Part shown: piece after piece, positions 11,010 through 22,864 of the stretch
Layout of the letters: every line of letters starts with the position of its first letter
Numbering within the stretch: the stretch's first letter is position 1
Source of the DNA: Megamerina dolium
Taxonomy: Eukaryota > Arthropoda > Insecta > Diptera > Megamerinidae
Direction of reading: 5' to 3'
Length of the DNA: 64,000 nt
Assembly (NCBI GenBank): GCA_963854835.1
Contig: OY978529.1
Location: 36,452,055 to 36,516,054 of the forward strand
The notes under the pieces: model-generated
The model's input: the letters and a program-made list of their open reading frames with translations, nothing else
Told to the model about the DNA's origin: nothing
The model's database searches: none
Position numbers and translations under genes: made by a program

Positions 11010-12150
11010 TTGTTTGTAATAATGTCGAAAAATGAGATTTCGACATCAATGCAAACATTTTTCGACATTAATTCATTCGATATTTGTTCATGGAGCCATC
11101 TTTATTTAGAGAAGATTATTTTTACCATCAAATCAGATGAAAATCACTCCTACCTTCAATACAAAAGTATGCTTTCGAAAGTATTTTTTTACGATTTTCG
11201 CATGAAAATTTCAAGCTATGAAGCTGAAACTTGGTACATGAGATTATTTTCAACTACAACCGAATGTATTTGAAAACGAGCGTAATACAATGATAACAAA
11301 GTATATCTCTCATACAAAAGTATACTTTCGAACATATGTTTTCAGATTTGGTGGGCGAAAATATAAAGCTATCGAGACGAAAATTGGTAAAAAAATAATA
11401 TTTTTACTAACAATTGAATAACTTCAAAATTTGAAGTCTTCGGAGAAAAATTATATGTACATGCCATACAAAAGACTGTTATCGAATTAATTTTTTTACG
11501 ATTTTCGCATGAAAATATGCAGCTATAATGCTAAAACTCGATATATGCAATTATTTTCAATAGCAAACAGTAGATCTTGTAAATTTCCGTAGTCGAATGT
11601 TTACTACTCACACCTTCCATACAATAGTACACTTTCGAACATATGTTTTCAGATGTGGTGCACGAAAATATAAAACTATTACAACGAAACTCTGTTGAGA
11701 AAATTATTTTTACTTAAAAATGAATGACTTCGAGAATTTTAATAATCGGATAAAAATTACACCTACCTCCCATACAAAAGTTTGTTTTCGAATGCATTTT
11801 TTTACGATTTTCGCATTAAAATATGACCCTAAAGAGCTGAAACTTGGTACATGAGCATATTTTTAACCATATATAGACTTGTTTATGAATAAGCTTAATC
11901 GGTTGATAACTACGTTTATCTACCATACAAAAGTATACTTTCGAATACATGATTCCACACTTTTTACATGAAAATCTTAAGCCAACAAGCTGAAATTCGA
12001 TAAATAAGATTATTTTTATCAACAAATTAATAAATTCTAGTATTTTCGTAATCGGATGAAAACAACTCTTACCTTCCATATAAAAATTTGTTTTCGAATA
12101 TATATTTTTTCACAGTTTTACACAAATATATGAAGCTATCAAACTTCAAG
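11010..12150 (+). repeat. Satellite-like array, flavour S1
   Basis: Diverged tandem units of roughly 150-160 bp. Each carries a conserved CCATACAAAAGTA-ACTTTCGAA block followed by a TTTTCGCATGAAAAT block and an AAGCTGAAACTTGGTACAT block. The same unit recurs in the same orientation at 27.65-28.4 kb and 29.55-30.9 kb. Open frames across it are by-products of the repeat. Confidence 0.8.
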
Positions 12151-14048
12151 CATTCTCTAAGATATCTAAAATTCGCTATTACCGAAATGAATTCTTCCTC
12201 TTGCTGCTGTACATAAATCTCATGCGAGTGTGTGTGTGTGTGTGTATGCTCTGTTTCTTGTGCTAAGTTGCAACAATTTTCACCTCGATTTAAGCACATC
12301 GAGCATATCACATGCATCACATATAGCTATGTTTATATGTATGTATGTACCGATATAAGAAAGAAACAGGATGCCTGAGGGATTTTCCTTCAGACTGCAA
12401 ACATAATATGTGCATATGACTGATTCTCTTCCCATCGTGTATCGAATTACTGACTTAATTGTGCGCAAATGAATATATGTTATATGGAATACATGCACTT
12501 CAAATTTGGTAACATTACATGGATGCATTGGGTAAATGCAAGCATGTTGCAAATAAAGGGTTACATACTACATGCATGCATTGCAGTGGCATTACCTTAA
12601 CATGTAGCATGTTAATGGCAATGCCAAAGCTAATGTGGTAATAATGTGGATATGAGTTTAGGTTTGAGTACATACATCCCTACATACATCTGTAATAAAT
12701 GTACGTAATATTTACCACCATCAGACCACTGCGATTCGCTTCGGGGTATATTTATTGTTTTATTGATGCATCGTTGTTGCTACTGTTGTTGCTACTGTTA
12801 TATTGCATTGCAATGTCACACACACACACACACCCATGTAGGTATATGTGATATGTGCGTGGAAGGCAATGCTAATTCATTTGTACATGTACCGAGTTTT
12901 ATTTATCGTATTTCAAAGACATTTGTACAAAAAAACCCAACAATGGAATTAATAGAATAGAAGAAACAAGCAAGCGTGCACATACTTATACTATATGTTA
13001 TGTGTGAATTCATAAAGTCGTAGCAACATCTTTGCAGCAAGCAAATTTTCGACTTTACACCTGAGGCAAAATGTAACAATACAATACAAGGAGTACTGAC
13101 TGTGCGACATTGTGCCACAGATAGAGTGATAGTGAAAAATGTTACTGTAAATAAATACCTAAATACATATGTATATCATTTATTTAGATTAAAATTTGAA
13201 ATTAATTAAAATTACATTTTTTATCAGCAATGTGTTGTATGAAATGAAGGCAACATTCTAAGTGTATGGATGTATGGGAATCAAATGAAATTTGTTTATT
13301 TGAAAAATATTACAAGCCTTGAGGCTTTATGAAATGTAAATTAAATTAATTTCATATATATTTCCAGTAACTACATTTAAATATTACAACCGATAGGGTG
13401 CCACTTGGATCTATCTTCGATAGGGAACAAAAATTTACCAAAACAACTAAAAACTCTTGCTGCAATTTCCAGAGGCATCCGTAATTTGGTAAAAGTAATC
13501 TTATCCACCGAACTTTAGCTTGGCAGTTGTGTCTAACAGCGCTCCTTCTTTGATCCACCACTACCGACTACAATAATAATATACAATATGACCAAACCAG
13601 CGATAGTATTCTTCATTTACGTTGCTGACGTTGTGCCTTGTAAGCGAGAAATAGGTGCTACAGTCAATACATATGTCTCACTTTTGCTTTATCCACGATT
13701 TAGCGCAAAGTAAAGATATCTTCAACGTTTGCTCTGCCATGTCAAAAACCACATCAATAAGTTGTTGTAGGAGTCTGGAGAAGCGACTTCAATCGTTAAC
13801 ATATGATCCTCGAAGTGATCTTACATGTCGAGTCTAAACAGAATTATTCCACGATAATTTGCTCTGGAAGGTGTAAAACCACACTAAATAGGTGCTGCAG
13901 TAGTCTGGAGAAGCGATTTCAATCTTTCACGTAAGACTTTCGAAGGAATCTTACATACAAGACCATGTAGTTTGAGCAGAACATGGTACTTCATTTATTG
14001 TGCATGGTACAAAGAACGCTAAGACCACAATCACCGGGCTTGCTTGTC
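12151..14048. other. Anonymous DNA with GT/CA microsatellites and a local duplication
   Basis: Holds (GT)n at about 12227-12245 and (CA)n at about 12817-12832. A diverged ~124-bp direct duplication is recognisable by AGTCTGGAGAAGCGA-TTCAAT at about 13771 and 13895. No gene is recognised. The CAAAGAACGCTAAGACCACA motif near 14011 recurs in variant form near 14630 and 14808, on the far side of the MITE, so the MITE probably sits inside an older repeated segment. Confidence 0.45.
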
Positions 14049-14574
14049 AGCCTAGACAGACGGTAGCCTAATTCCGGATTACCGAGTTAATTCGAATTAA
14101 CTCGGGCATTAACTGCAGCTAATCCGCATAAACTCTATGAGTTAATTCTCAAAATAAAAGAGGATTAGGGCAATTTGCGATGGCAACACTGCTGAAAATT
14201 GTCTATTGTGAATTTTTCTCCATCCATTTTACAAAATATTAGGTGTGTTCGCTAACAAAAAACTTTCAACAATTGTTAACAGTTTTCAACATGAAAAGTG
14301 TTGGCGAACAAATAAATCCAGCTGTCAATTACGAACGGTGAATGTCAATTTACAAGTTTCTGATAGTTTTCAGTTCACGTACTTCTTGTAGATTTTCTCA
14401 TATCGAGAGTGACAGATGACAGAAATTGATAGTGATAGTAATGTAAGTGAGCAGACCTAATAAAACAGCAATCAGCCGTTTAGTTAATCCGCAATACTGC
14501 CGTCTGTCAGGTTATTATTTTATTCGGATTAAGTGCGCCGGTAATCCGGAATTAGGCTGCCGTCTGTCTAGGCT
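14049..14574 (+). mobile_element. 526-bp MITE, copy 1
   Basis: The ends are inverted repeats: AGCCTAGACAGACGG...TAGCC on the left and GGCT..CCGTCTGTCTAGGCT on the right, extending with small differences for more than 30 bp and including CCGGATTACCG/CGGTAATCCGG. A subterminal copy of the end (TGCCGTCTGTCAGG) lies near 14502. The interior has no transposase. An inverted sister copy of 500 bp is at 56564-57063. I cannot assign a superfamily: no target duplication is obvious at either copy. A 65-codon open frame within it is not a gene. Confidence 0.85.
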
Positions 14575-15060
14575 ATTAGCAGACTTATTTCATGGTAGCT
14601 GCCGCAGATCGTTGCGTCTTTGCGGATATAGCAAAGAACATTAAAACCTCAATCATTGGGCTTGCTTTCTTCCCACCATGTCAAACTCATCAACGGTAGA
14701 TTTGCCAGGTCTGCAGATTCCCTATCCGATCGTAAAGCAAGATTTAAAATCATACAAATAATGTGCCACTGCAGTAGACACAGATAGTGAAGTCTTAGAA
14801 TGGCACAAAGAACGCTGAGTTCTCAATCATCGAACATGCTTTATTTCGACCAAATTACACACAAGAGCTTCTGCATATTATTTAACAACTACTCGGCATA
14901 GGTCATTGGCAACTTAGCTGGAAGATCATATGCTTCATCTGCTATTAGTTGCACTAAGTGGCCTTGAAAACGTGCTCACCACTTATAATTATCCAAGAAT
15001 GCTAATCAAATCTTAACACTGTCTAGTGGAACATGCTTGACCTTATTCAGGTTCCGTGTG
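14575..15060. other. Anonymous DNA flanking the MITE
   Basis: Contains two more variants of the CAAAGAAC..TCAATCAT-G motif seen at 14011. No coding potential is recognised. Confidence 0.4.
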
Positions 15061-15070
15061 ATTGTATTGT

Positions 15071-15143
15071 TCTTACTTACTTACTTATGTGGCCATAACA
15101 ACCGAATATCGATTTAGGCCGAAAATAACATGCTTCGCCAGCC
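15071..15143 (-). mobile_element. 73-bp 3' stub of the RTE-like LINE
   Basis: On the minus strand this reads the last bases of the RTE family ending in GGCCACATAAGTAAGTAAG. It is flanked by an exact 10-bp duplication ATTGTATTGT (15061-15070 and 15144-15153). It is therefore a real but extremely truncated insertion, not a random fragment. Confidence 0.88.
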
Positions 15144-15153
15144 ATTGTATTGT

Positions 15154-15937
15154 AACAGGCAAAATGCGGATTCAACCAGAGCTGATTGTCGCATTGAGCT
15201 TAGCAGGATTTATAACCTGAATCAAGAAGCAAGTAAACAATATTAACAAGCAACGATTGTCTACATCAACTATTTCAAAAAAAGTAAGTGCTTCTTTAAA
15301 AGCCCAAACGAACAAGTTGCAGATGTCTCTCTATCATTAAGGAAGAAGGATCTTCCATCCTATCGTTCCGATAGTCCGGTTAATTCGAAAGGCATACTCC
15401 ATGGGGACAAAAGAAGGTAACCATAGGAATTGTCGAAAGTTCAATGAGGCCTGGTCCCATACCTGGTGAACGATCTAAATAATACAGATCATTTGTCTGT
15501 ATTTGTCGAGCTTTTTCTAGAATGAAGGCACTGGAAATATACATGGCATATTCGTTATCACTTGAAAGACATCTGAGGTTCTTAAAAAGGCCAATTAAAT
15601 TTGAAAAATTGTAACTTTTGATATTTCACTCTCTCTTCCTGCTTAACTATATCCAAATGGGTTCAATTAGGTCTTTGGTACAGTCTTCTTTGTCAGCAGA
15701 ATGGGTATAATAACCATTCTCCTCGTGCTCCCTCCAAGATCACACCAAACTGTGGGCATATGTTGCCAGATACTCGTTTTATTGTGGCTGGTAAGGGTTC
15801 CGAATTTTTAAACTTCACTCAGTTCCACTTCACTTCTTGAAGGCCTTTTGATTCTCACTTCTGTTTGTGCTAAGTGCTGTGTGAGCTACTAAGGACAGCT
15901 AAAGGCCGAAAGGAAGCGCACCAGGAGAGACTTCGAA
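15154..15937. other. Anonymous DNA
   Basis: I see no gene or named repeat. It ends at the poly(T) run that marks the 3' end of the jockey-like LINE. Confidence 0.45.
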
Positions 15938-17880
15938 TTTTTTTTTTTTTTTTTTTGTTAGCTTATTTTTTTTTATTGAATCTTTCTTAAATACGAGAAA
16001 CTAACAATAAGTATTCAAATCTTACAAACTAAATAAAACTATGTGATATCCCCTACGTTCCATCACAATTTGGTGAGTCGCGAGATGTAGCAATTTTACA
16101 GCATATTCAGTGTGTCTTTTCTTTTTAATCGACGATGCCCCTTGCTCAGCAACAATTGCCTAGCAAGGGGATTCGGATGATTGTGTAATTTTTGAATATA
16201 ACTTCTGCAGTACATTGCAACTTCCTCAGAAATTGTGGATACATTTAAATCTCGATGGATGTTAACGTTCCTCATATACCAAGGCGCGTTTACAATAATT
16301 CGCAGACACTTGGATTGTATTCGCTGCAATTTTTCGATATTAGAGGGAGATGCGGTGCCCCAAAACTGAATACCATAAGTCCAGATTGGTTTCAGGATTG
16401 CTTTATATAATAGCACTTTGTATTCAAGATTCAACTTTGATCTTTTGTGTAACAGCCACCATAACTGATTCATTTTAAGCTTGATCTGAGTTTTCTTTGC
16501 CTCTATGTGATTTTTCCATGTCAGCCTTCTGTCGAGGTGAATACCCAAGTACTTTGTTGAGGAACATTGTGGAACTGATTGGCCATTAATTTTAAGTGGG
16601 GGACATGTATCTAGCCTTAGCGTGAAGGTTACATGTACGCTCTTTGATTCATTGACTTTTATACGCCATTTTGCTAGCCAGATTTCGAGAGAATCGACAT
16701 GAGTCTGCAGGAGTTTAGTAGCTTCTATGGGGTTAGAGCGAGAGCACAATATTGCCGTATCATCAGCAAAGGTCGATATGAATGTATAGTTATTGTTGGG
16801 CATATCTGAAGTGTATAAGAGATACAGTAAGGGACCCAAAACGCTTCCTTGAGGAACGCCAGCGTGAATATCCAATGGATTTGTTGTGTAATCCTTGTGA
16901 TGTACGAGAAATTGTCTTTTAGTGAGGTAGCTACTAAGCAATGAGGAGACATTTGCAGGCAGTAATAGTTTGAGTTTGTAAATAAGGCCATCGTGCCATA
17001 CTTTATCGAAAGCTTGAGTGATATCAAGAAAGACAGCTGAGCAATACTTTTTTTCTTCAAAAGTGTTCCTTATCAGAGTTACAATGCGGTGGACTTGTTC
17101 TATTGTGCCGTGCTGTTTTCTAAATCCAAACTGATGTTGAGGAATCAGTTGGTTGAGATTAATAAATGGAGTTATATTCATGACAAGTAGCTTTTCGAAT
17201 ACTTTAGAAAGTAGAGGCAGGAGGCTGATAGGTCTGTACGATGCAACTTTTGTAGGGTCTTTTCCTGGTTTTGCTATCATAATAATTTTTGAAGTTTTCC
17301 AGCATTTGGGATAGTGTTTAATACGAAGGATAGCATTGAAAATGTGCATCAGATGAATTACTGAAGCCGGAGGTAGCTCTTTTATCATTTTACCGGTAAT
17401 TTTATCTGGACCAGGTGATTTTTTTGGGTTTAAATCTTTATAAATTGCTTTGAATATGTCCTTTTTTTTAATTTTGAGCGTTATTGAGCAAGGTTGAGAA
17501 GTTAATTTTGGTAATGAGGACTGTGAAGAAGGTGGATTGGGTGTAAACACACTTTTTAGGTGGTTTGCAAAAGCCAAACCCTTCTCACAGTTGCTTCTAG
17601 TCCAATTACCGTCACTCAAACGGATGGGGGAATCAGTGAGAATTGGCCGATTTGATTTTTTTGCTTCGAATGAAACCCGTGAAAGTGACGAGAACGAGAT
17701 GGACGGTAGCAGAAATTGGACTTCAAAATTATTATAAAACTCAATCGTCTGAGTATTCGAAATCTCATCATTTCGTAACGAAAGTAGGTATCTAGCAATA
17801 GATGTCTTGAATGTGTTTGAGATATGCTGCCTTATGGAAATTTTTCTTAAATAAGCAACTATATTGAACACGCTTTAATT
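15938..17880 (-). mobile_element. 5'-truncated jockey-like LINE
   Basis: A minus-strand non-LTR retrotransposon. Its 3' end is a 19-base poly(A), seen as poly(T) at 15938-15956. Its coding part ends at 16096. The 5' end is truncated near 17.88 kb, because the endonuclease domain that precedes RT in this clade is absent. I could not find a clear target-site duplication. Confidence 0.88.
16096..17871 (-). CDS. jockey-like reverse transcriptase (partial ORF2)
   Basis: A 591-codon uninterrupted frame. The first ~60 residues are not convincing as jockey protein and may be read in the wrong frame or be flanking DNA. From about residue 85 (DGNWTRSNCEKGLAFANHL) it follows the family, with SPGPDKITGKMIKEL and YRPISLLPLLSKVFEKLL. 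The RT core has FLDITQAFDKVWH (catalytic Asp), GVPQGSVLGPLLYLLY and FADD at residues 368-371 (16759-16770). The C-terminal part has YLGIHLDRRLTWKNHI and QFWGTASPSNIEKLQR. No RNase H domain follows, which fits jockey rather than the LOA/R1 group. The open frame suggests a fairly recent insertion, but without endonuclease it is not autonomous. Confidence 0.92.
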   Translation of the reverse strand: MFNIVAYLRKISIRQHISNTFKTSIARYLLSLRNDEISNTQTIEFYNNFEVQFLLPSISFSSLSRVSFEAKKSNRPILTDSPIRLSDGNWTRSNCEKGLAFANHLKSVFTPNPPSSQSSLPKLTSQPCSITLKIKKKDIFKAIYKDLNPKKSPGPDKITGKMIKELPPASVIHLMHIFNAILRIKHYPKCWKTSKIIMIAKPGKDPTKVASYRPISLLPLLSKVFEKLLVMNITPFINLNQLIPQHQFGFRKQHGTIEQVHRIVTLIRNTFEEKKYCSAVFLDITQAFDKVWHDGLIYKLKLLLPANVSSLLSSYLTKRQFLVHHKDYTTNPLDIHAGVPQGSVLGPLLYLLYTSDMPNNNYTFISTFADDTAILCSRSNPIEATKLLQTHVDSLEIWLAKWRIKVNESKSVHVTFTLRLDTCPPLKINGQSVPQCSSTKYLGIHLDRRLTWKNHIEAKKTQIKLKMNQLWWLLHKRSKLNLEYKVLLYKAILKPIWTYGIQFWGTASPSNIEKLQRIQSKCLRIIVNAPWYMRNVNIHRDLNVSTISEEVAMYCRSYIQKLHNHPNPLARQLLLSKGHRRLKRKDTLNML

Positions 17881-18106
17881 TAAACTACTGCCACTAATAG
17901 ATATTCTGCATATTTAATTATTTCTAGATTTTCATAATAAATTTACTAGACATACTTTCATACATATATGCCTACACTCATACTCGTACATCTGTATTTA
18001 TATATATGCGTACATATCTGTGCATATATTCATTAACACTACATCTCATTAACTGCTTCATTAATCTTTTTCTTTGGTTATTTCATTGAACGCGCACTCA
18101 AATTGT

Positions 18107-18153
18107 CATCATCATCATCATCGTCATCATCATCATCATCATCAACATCATCA
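18107..18153. repeat. (ATC)n microsatellite
   Basis: A nearly continuous ATC tract with a few substitutions. Confidence 0.9.
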
Positions 18154-18973
18154 TTGGTTGCTTGGTTGGTTGATTCGATAGATCGATGGATGGATGGTGA
18201 TGGTGTTTGGCTTGCTTGGAATGACTGGTCGATGTAATGAAATCATTAACCACAATTGCGCTCTAGTCACATTCGCACAGCATGTGTACATATACATATA
18301 CTAGTATTGTACTTTGATTTTTGCCGCCAGTTTGCAAAAGCAGCCTTCAAGAAGAAAGGAAATATCTACTTGCATACACATACCTATGCGCTTGTAACTA
18401 CAATATATGTTAACTGACTTCAACACATTGCTTCAACAGCAAATAAATTGTAACACTAATATTTGCCAACAACAACAACAATAATAATAAAAGCAATATT
18501 ATCATCATTATCATTACAACCATTATGATCGATAACAACATTCATCATTTTACAAGCAGCCACAGCAGCAGCCGTAATAACAAAAACAGCCGCCTTATGA
18601 AGAAGAAAAATTGCAGAAGAAAGGGAAGAATAAGAAGAAATAGAAGAGGAAATAATAAAAAAAAAAATAATAAAACATTACAAGTTGCCGATACAAATAA
18701 AAATATGATAAAGTGTGTGTGTGTGTGTCAATAATTATTTTGCATTAATCGCCAATACGCCAGCCGACCCGACCAACCAATAAACCAGTCAGCCAGCCAG
18801 CCAGCAAGCTAACCAACCAACCAACAAAACGATAAGAAATGCTTGCTGATAATTACCAAGCGTTGGCTTGTGGCAAATGATGCTTGATGGAATGCATTTA
18901 ATGTCGGTGTCGATTGATGACAGCGGTAATGGTGGTGGTGGTGATGGTGCTGAAGAAGGCAATGATGACAATC

Positions 18974-19011
<38 letters not shown>

Positions 19012-19013
19012 AG
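18974..19013. repeat. (GAT)n microsatellite
   Basis: An almost perfect GAT run about 40 bases long, preceded by looser GGT/GAT repeats. Confidence 0.92.
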
Positions 19014-19348
19014 TGATGAACCATCAAACGACTTATGATGATGCGTGGTAGTGGTATACATACATTATGTGTATATCATCTATTGATGCTGATGACATTG
19101 ATATACTACGTGCAACATATCCCATATACAGAACATAAATGCGCATATACGCTGATCTAGACCACAACTGAAAAACCAAAACCGTGTACAATTTATATTC
19201 GTCAACTAAAGGAATTCATTCAATGTCTACCACACAATAATAATAGCAGCAACGGCAGTGATGAAAAATTAGTTAAATTGAATAGAAAGAAACGATGACT
19301 ATGACTATGACGTTGGCAATGGCGATGATAATAATGATAATGGTGATA

Positions 19349-19373
19349 ATGATGATGATGATGATGATGATGA
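19349..19373. repeat. (GAT)n microsatellite
   Basis: A perfect GAT run about 25 bases long. Confidence 0.9.
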
Positions 19374-19794
19374 AACGTTGCTAGACAATAATGCAAAATG
19401 AGAAGTGGTAAAGTGAGAAAAGAAGTTCATCACAAACAACAATAACAAATCGTTGAGGTATTGTCAACTCTCGTATTGATTATTGTTGTTCAGCTGGTCG
19501 GTTGATTACTTAGTTGGTTGGTTGGCTGGTTGGTAATGTGATAATCAATTGTCATTGTCCATAATAACTTAATGTATGTCCATTATGGCACATAGGTCAC
19601 TTCTAACTATTTTGGGCAGGAGGAACTCATAAGTAATAGATGCTTTACTACGTTTGAAAGTTATTTGACTAATATTTAAATATAGACATCATATAAAATA
19701 TTAATTTGTTTAACAAAAATCGATAATTTTGAATAAAATGCCCCATTATCCTTTAATATGTCATTGTCCTTGTAATAGATCATGAGTGCAATCT

Positions 19795-20050
19795 CCGACT
19801 GAAGGACAACTTTAATATCGAAAAGAGATTTTTCTTTCGAGCCGTATGCACGAGCGGTCGAGTAAAATTTTGCCATGAAAATGCTGCTAAAATAACTCTG
19901 CAACGAAGCTTAGAAAAAGCGATGTCGCATGAGCTCTGCCGCTCGGAGCTAGCTAATATAAATAGGGACCTTCTAATACTATCCAAAAGTTGAACACGCA
20001 TAACAGTACTGGAAGAGCAGGGCCTTGGGGTTATAAGTGTCGCATTTTTT
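19795..20050 (+). mobile_element. tRNA-derived SINE, body and tail
   Basis: Matches the complete SINE at 24268-24631 from the TTTAATATCGAAAAG block through the body (GAACTCTG..., GATGTCGCA, TGCCGTTCGGA-type) to the tail (GCCTTGGGGTTATAAGTGTCGCATTTTTT). The tRNA-like head is missing or unrecognisable, so the copy is 5'-truncated and clearly older than the one at 24.3 kb. Confidence 0.8.
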
Positions 20051-20084
20051 ACCTTCATTCCAAGACATTATAAGCAAAATTTCA

Positions 20085-21370
20085 TTTTGTTCAGAAATTT
20101 AAATGGTTATCATTCGCTAAATTCATATGAAAGATATCATTAGTTCCAATGCCATCGTTCTTAAAACTTGTTGAACTTATTTTTTTATCCAAATAATACT
20201 TCACATAAAATTTAAAACTATTCGGCTCATAAATAAATATAGCGCTCACACAAAATTTCTATGAAAATGTTCAAAATTTCTATGAAAAATTGAAAAACCA
20301 TCAATGGATCACTCAGAAATCTTGGATGTCATATTATTTGATCATAATAATATTTCTCGTAAATTTTGGGGGCATTCCGTTCGTAATAAAATATAGGATC
20401 CATAGAAAAGACAAGTTTTTTAAACAAAATTCAACAAATTTGTATGAAAAGCATCATCACTTTTTTATGTATCGTTCTGAAATTTCAAGAATTAAAATTA
20501 GTAATATTCCATATAAAATTTTACAACATTTCTTTCATAAATAAATATAGTCACCATACAAAAGACACATTTTTTAAACAAAATTCAACAAATTTGTATG
20601 AAAAATATCTTCACTTTTTAATGTATCGTTCGGAAGTCTCGATAATAATATTTTTTTTTTTTTTATTAACGATTACTCGTTATAAAATTTTAAGCCATTC
20701 CTTTCATAAATAGACATAGTCCTCATACAAAATTTATATTTTTTAAAACAAAATTCGACAATTTTGTATAAAAACTACTACTTTTTGATCAAAGTGGATA
20801 TTATCATCGAATTTGAACTCATTCTGTTTTTAAATAAACATAGTCCCCATACAAAAATGTAATTTTTTTAACTAAATTGGTTAAATAAGTATGAAAGCTG
20901 CCATTAGTTTTTAACGAATCATTCTGAAAATTTGTAATTCTTAGTTTTTGATCAAGGTGGATATTTTCATTAAATTTTAACTCATTCTGCTTATAAATAA
21001 ACATAGTTCCCATACAAAAATGACATTTTTTAAACTAAATTGGTTAAATATGTATGAAAGCTGTCATTAGTTTTTAACGAATCATTCTGAAAATTTGTTA
21101 TTCTTATTTTTTGATCAAATTGAAACTCCCCGTAAAATTGCATGTCATTGCGCTCATAAATAAACATAGTCCCTATACAAAAGTTTCATTTTCCAAATCA
21201 AAATTCACTAAATTTGTATGAAAACTATCATCAGTTTTTATTGCATCATTCTCTAGCTCTAAAAATCTTAGTTGCTTATCAAAATATCACTCTCCATAAA
21301 ATTTGAAGTCATTTCAGTCATAAATAAGTGTATAACCGCCATATTAAACGTTCATTTCTATCATTTGTTG
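20085..21370 (-). repeat. Satellite-like array, flavour S2
   Basis: Diverged tandem units of mostly 150-170 bp, each with ATAAATAAACATAGTCCCCATACAAAA (variants) followed by a TTTTTTAAAC run and AATTTGTATGAAAA. Core positions include 20548, 20717, 20841, 21004 and 21167. The same unit lies at 45.2-46.1 kb in this orientation and at 47.2-48.4 kb in the opposite one. Confidence 0.8.
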
Positions 21371-22620
21371 CAATTATTTTTAAAGGCATCATTTTAAAAC
21401 ATTTAAGTTGAAGCAAAAGTTAATAAAACTACTTCTTTAGGCATTTTCTAAATATTATTTGCTGAAACTAAGACATTTGAACATCTGAATTGAGGTTGTA
21501 TCGTACGATACTTGCTGATACAAAATCTAATACTGATATCAATTACTTAAATTAATTTAATAAAATGTTACAAGTTTAACACGTTTTAATTAACAAGTTA
21601 TGAACTCTCTTCTTGGCAATTATTAATCTTTTGAGTTTAGATAATTAGTTTCAGGAACCTTTACACAACCCAATTAGGTTGAGAGGTCAGAAAGCAACTT
21701 TCCCTTGCTGCTCTATTTTAATTAAAAGAAATTACTTCAAGTATTCAATCTTGTTTAGCATAAAATATGAGAAATTATGAGAAATTTAAAAATGTTTTAC
21801 TCACGTAACTACTTGAAATGCAACCAACTGGGAGAAACTTGATATTACCTATACCTATACGTATGCCAATACCCTAATCTTTCACATCACATCAATTTGT
21901 TGATGAGCATGTAGGTAGTAGTAGTAGTAATAGAAGTATAAATTAAACAAGATCAAGAAATGTATTTTTTTCATTTTTAATAAAGCAAATAAGGATCATC
22001 TTGCATACACGCACACATATATATATATGTATAGATCCTTGGGGTGATTAAAAAAGAACAAAAAAAAAGGTAGTAATGGCCATACAATTAATATCACGCA
22101 ATGTCCGCCAAAATCAAAGTTACAAATCGTTTAATATCAGCAGTAGCAGCATGATGATGATGATCATCTAGAATATTAATCAGAACACAATACCTACTCA
22201 CAATAAGGTAATGTTATAAATATTGAAAAGCAGCTGCTGTAAAACAATGCAAACAAAACGAAATATTTATCTTCACACATATTGAAAAATAGTAAATACA
22301 TGTCACTACATATGTACATACCTATGTGGACATGGAGGATTTTGAATCCACTTAAAATTGTATCTTAACCGACACTAAAATGCGCATACTCAATTTACTC
22401 TGCTTTGCTTGAGAACAAGTTATCGAAACGTAACGAAACGGTATAAAAATCCACAAATGCAAGAAGCTTATACATATCCTTGCAAATACGCATACCTATC
22501 TACATACGAATATGCATAAGATATCTAAGTAAATAAATAAATAATATTCAACATCTCACACTCACACCCTTTTCTGCATTAATACTGGCGAGTATCTCAC
22601 TCGCATCTTGCATACGAAAA
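21371..22620. other. Anonymous AT-rich DNA
   Basis: No gene is recognised. It contains small AT/GTA/GAT simple repeats near 21915, 22018 and 22155 and a TATAAAAA string at 22442. Confidence 0.5.
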
Positions 22621-22625
22621 TCGGG

Positions 22626-22670
22626 GATAAAAACTAGAACAAGTCGCGAAGAAATCAGCGGTCAGTACGA
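22626..22670 (+). promoter_or_regulatory. Candidate core promoter (TATA plus initiator)
   Basis: GATAAAAA at 22626-22633 is followed by two initiator-like motifs, ATCAGCG (A at 22657) and GTCAGTA (A at 22664). With the first, the TATA-like box falls at about -31 to -24, the usual spacing for fly promoters. The next bases (ACGACGATCAACGAGACC) have the look of a fly 5' leader. A short frame in good context starts at 22741 (MAIAMNMLPILYMI, then a stop) and could be a first-exon start cut by an intron, or a small upstream frame. No downstream exon is identified. Confidence 0.35.
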
Positions 22671-22864
22671 CGATCAACGAGACCAACAAGACCAATGTGC
22701 CGAAACCAACCAACCATCCATACATCTATCACCACTAAATATGGCAATAGCAATGAATATGTTGCCCATACTGTACATGATATAGTTGCTGTCGAACAGT
22801 GTCACCTTTCCATTTAAACTGTGATTCAAAACTAATGAAAAACTTTAATAAAAGCTTTAAATTT

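Larger units (their letters stand above)
17881..19790. other. Microsatellite-rich intergenic or intronic DNA
   Basis: No gene is recognised. It is dominated by ATC/GAT tracts, GGTT/CCAA tracts (about 18770-18830), GT tracts and CATA motifs. Histidine- or proline-rich open frames here are translations of the GAT/GGT tracts. Confidence 0.6.

Noticed and set aside
14447..14644. 65-codon frame over the right end of the MITE
   Set aside because: It runs through the terminal inverted repeat into the flank and has no counterpart in the other copy.
18525..19027. Lys/Asn-rich, Pro-rich and His-rich frames
   Set aside because: Low-complexity readings of AAT, GAT and GGT tracts with no splice or promoter context.
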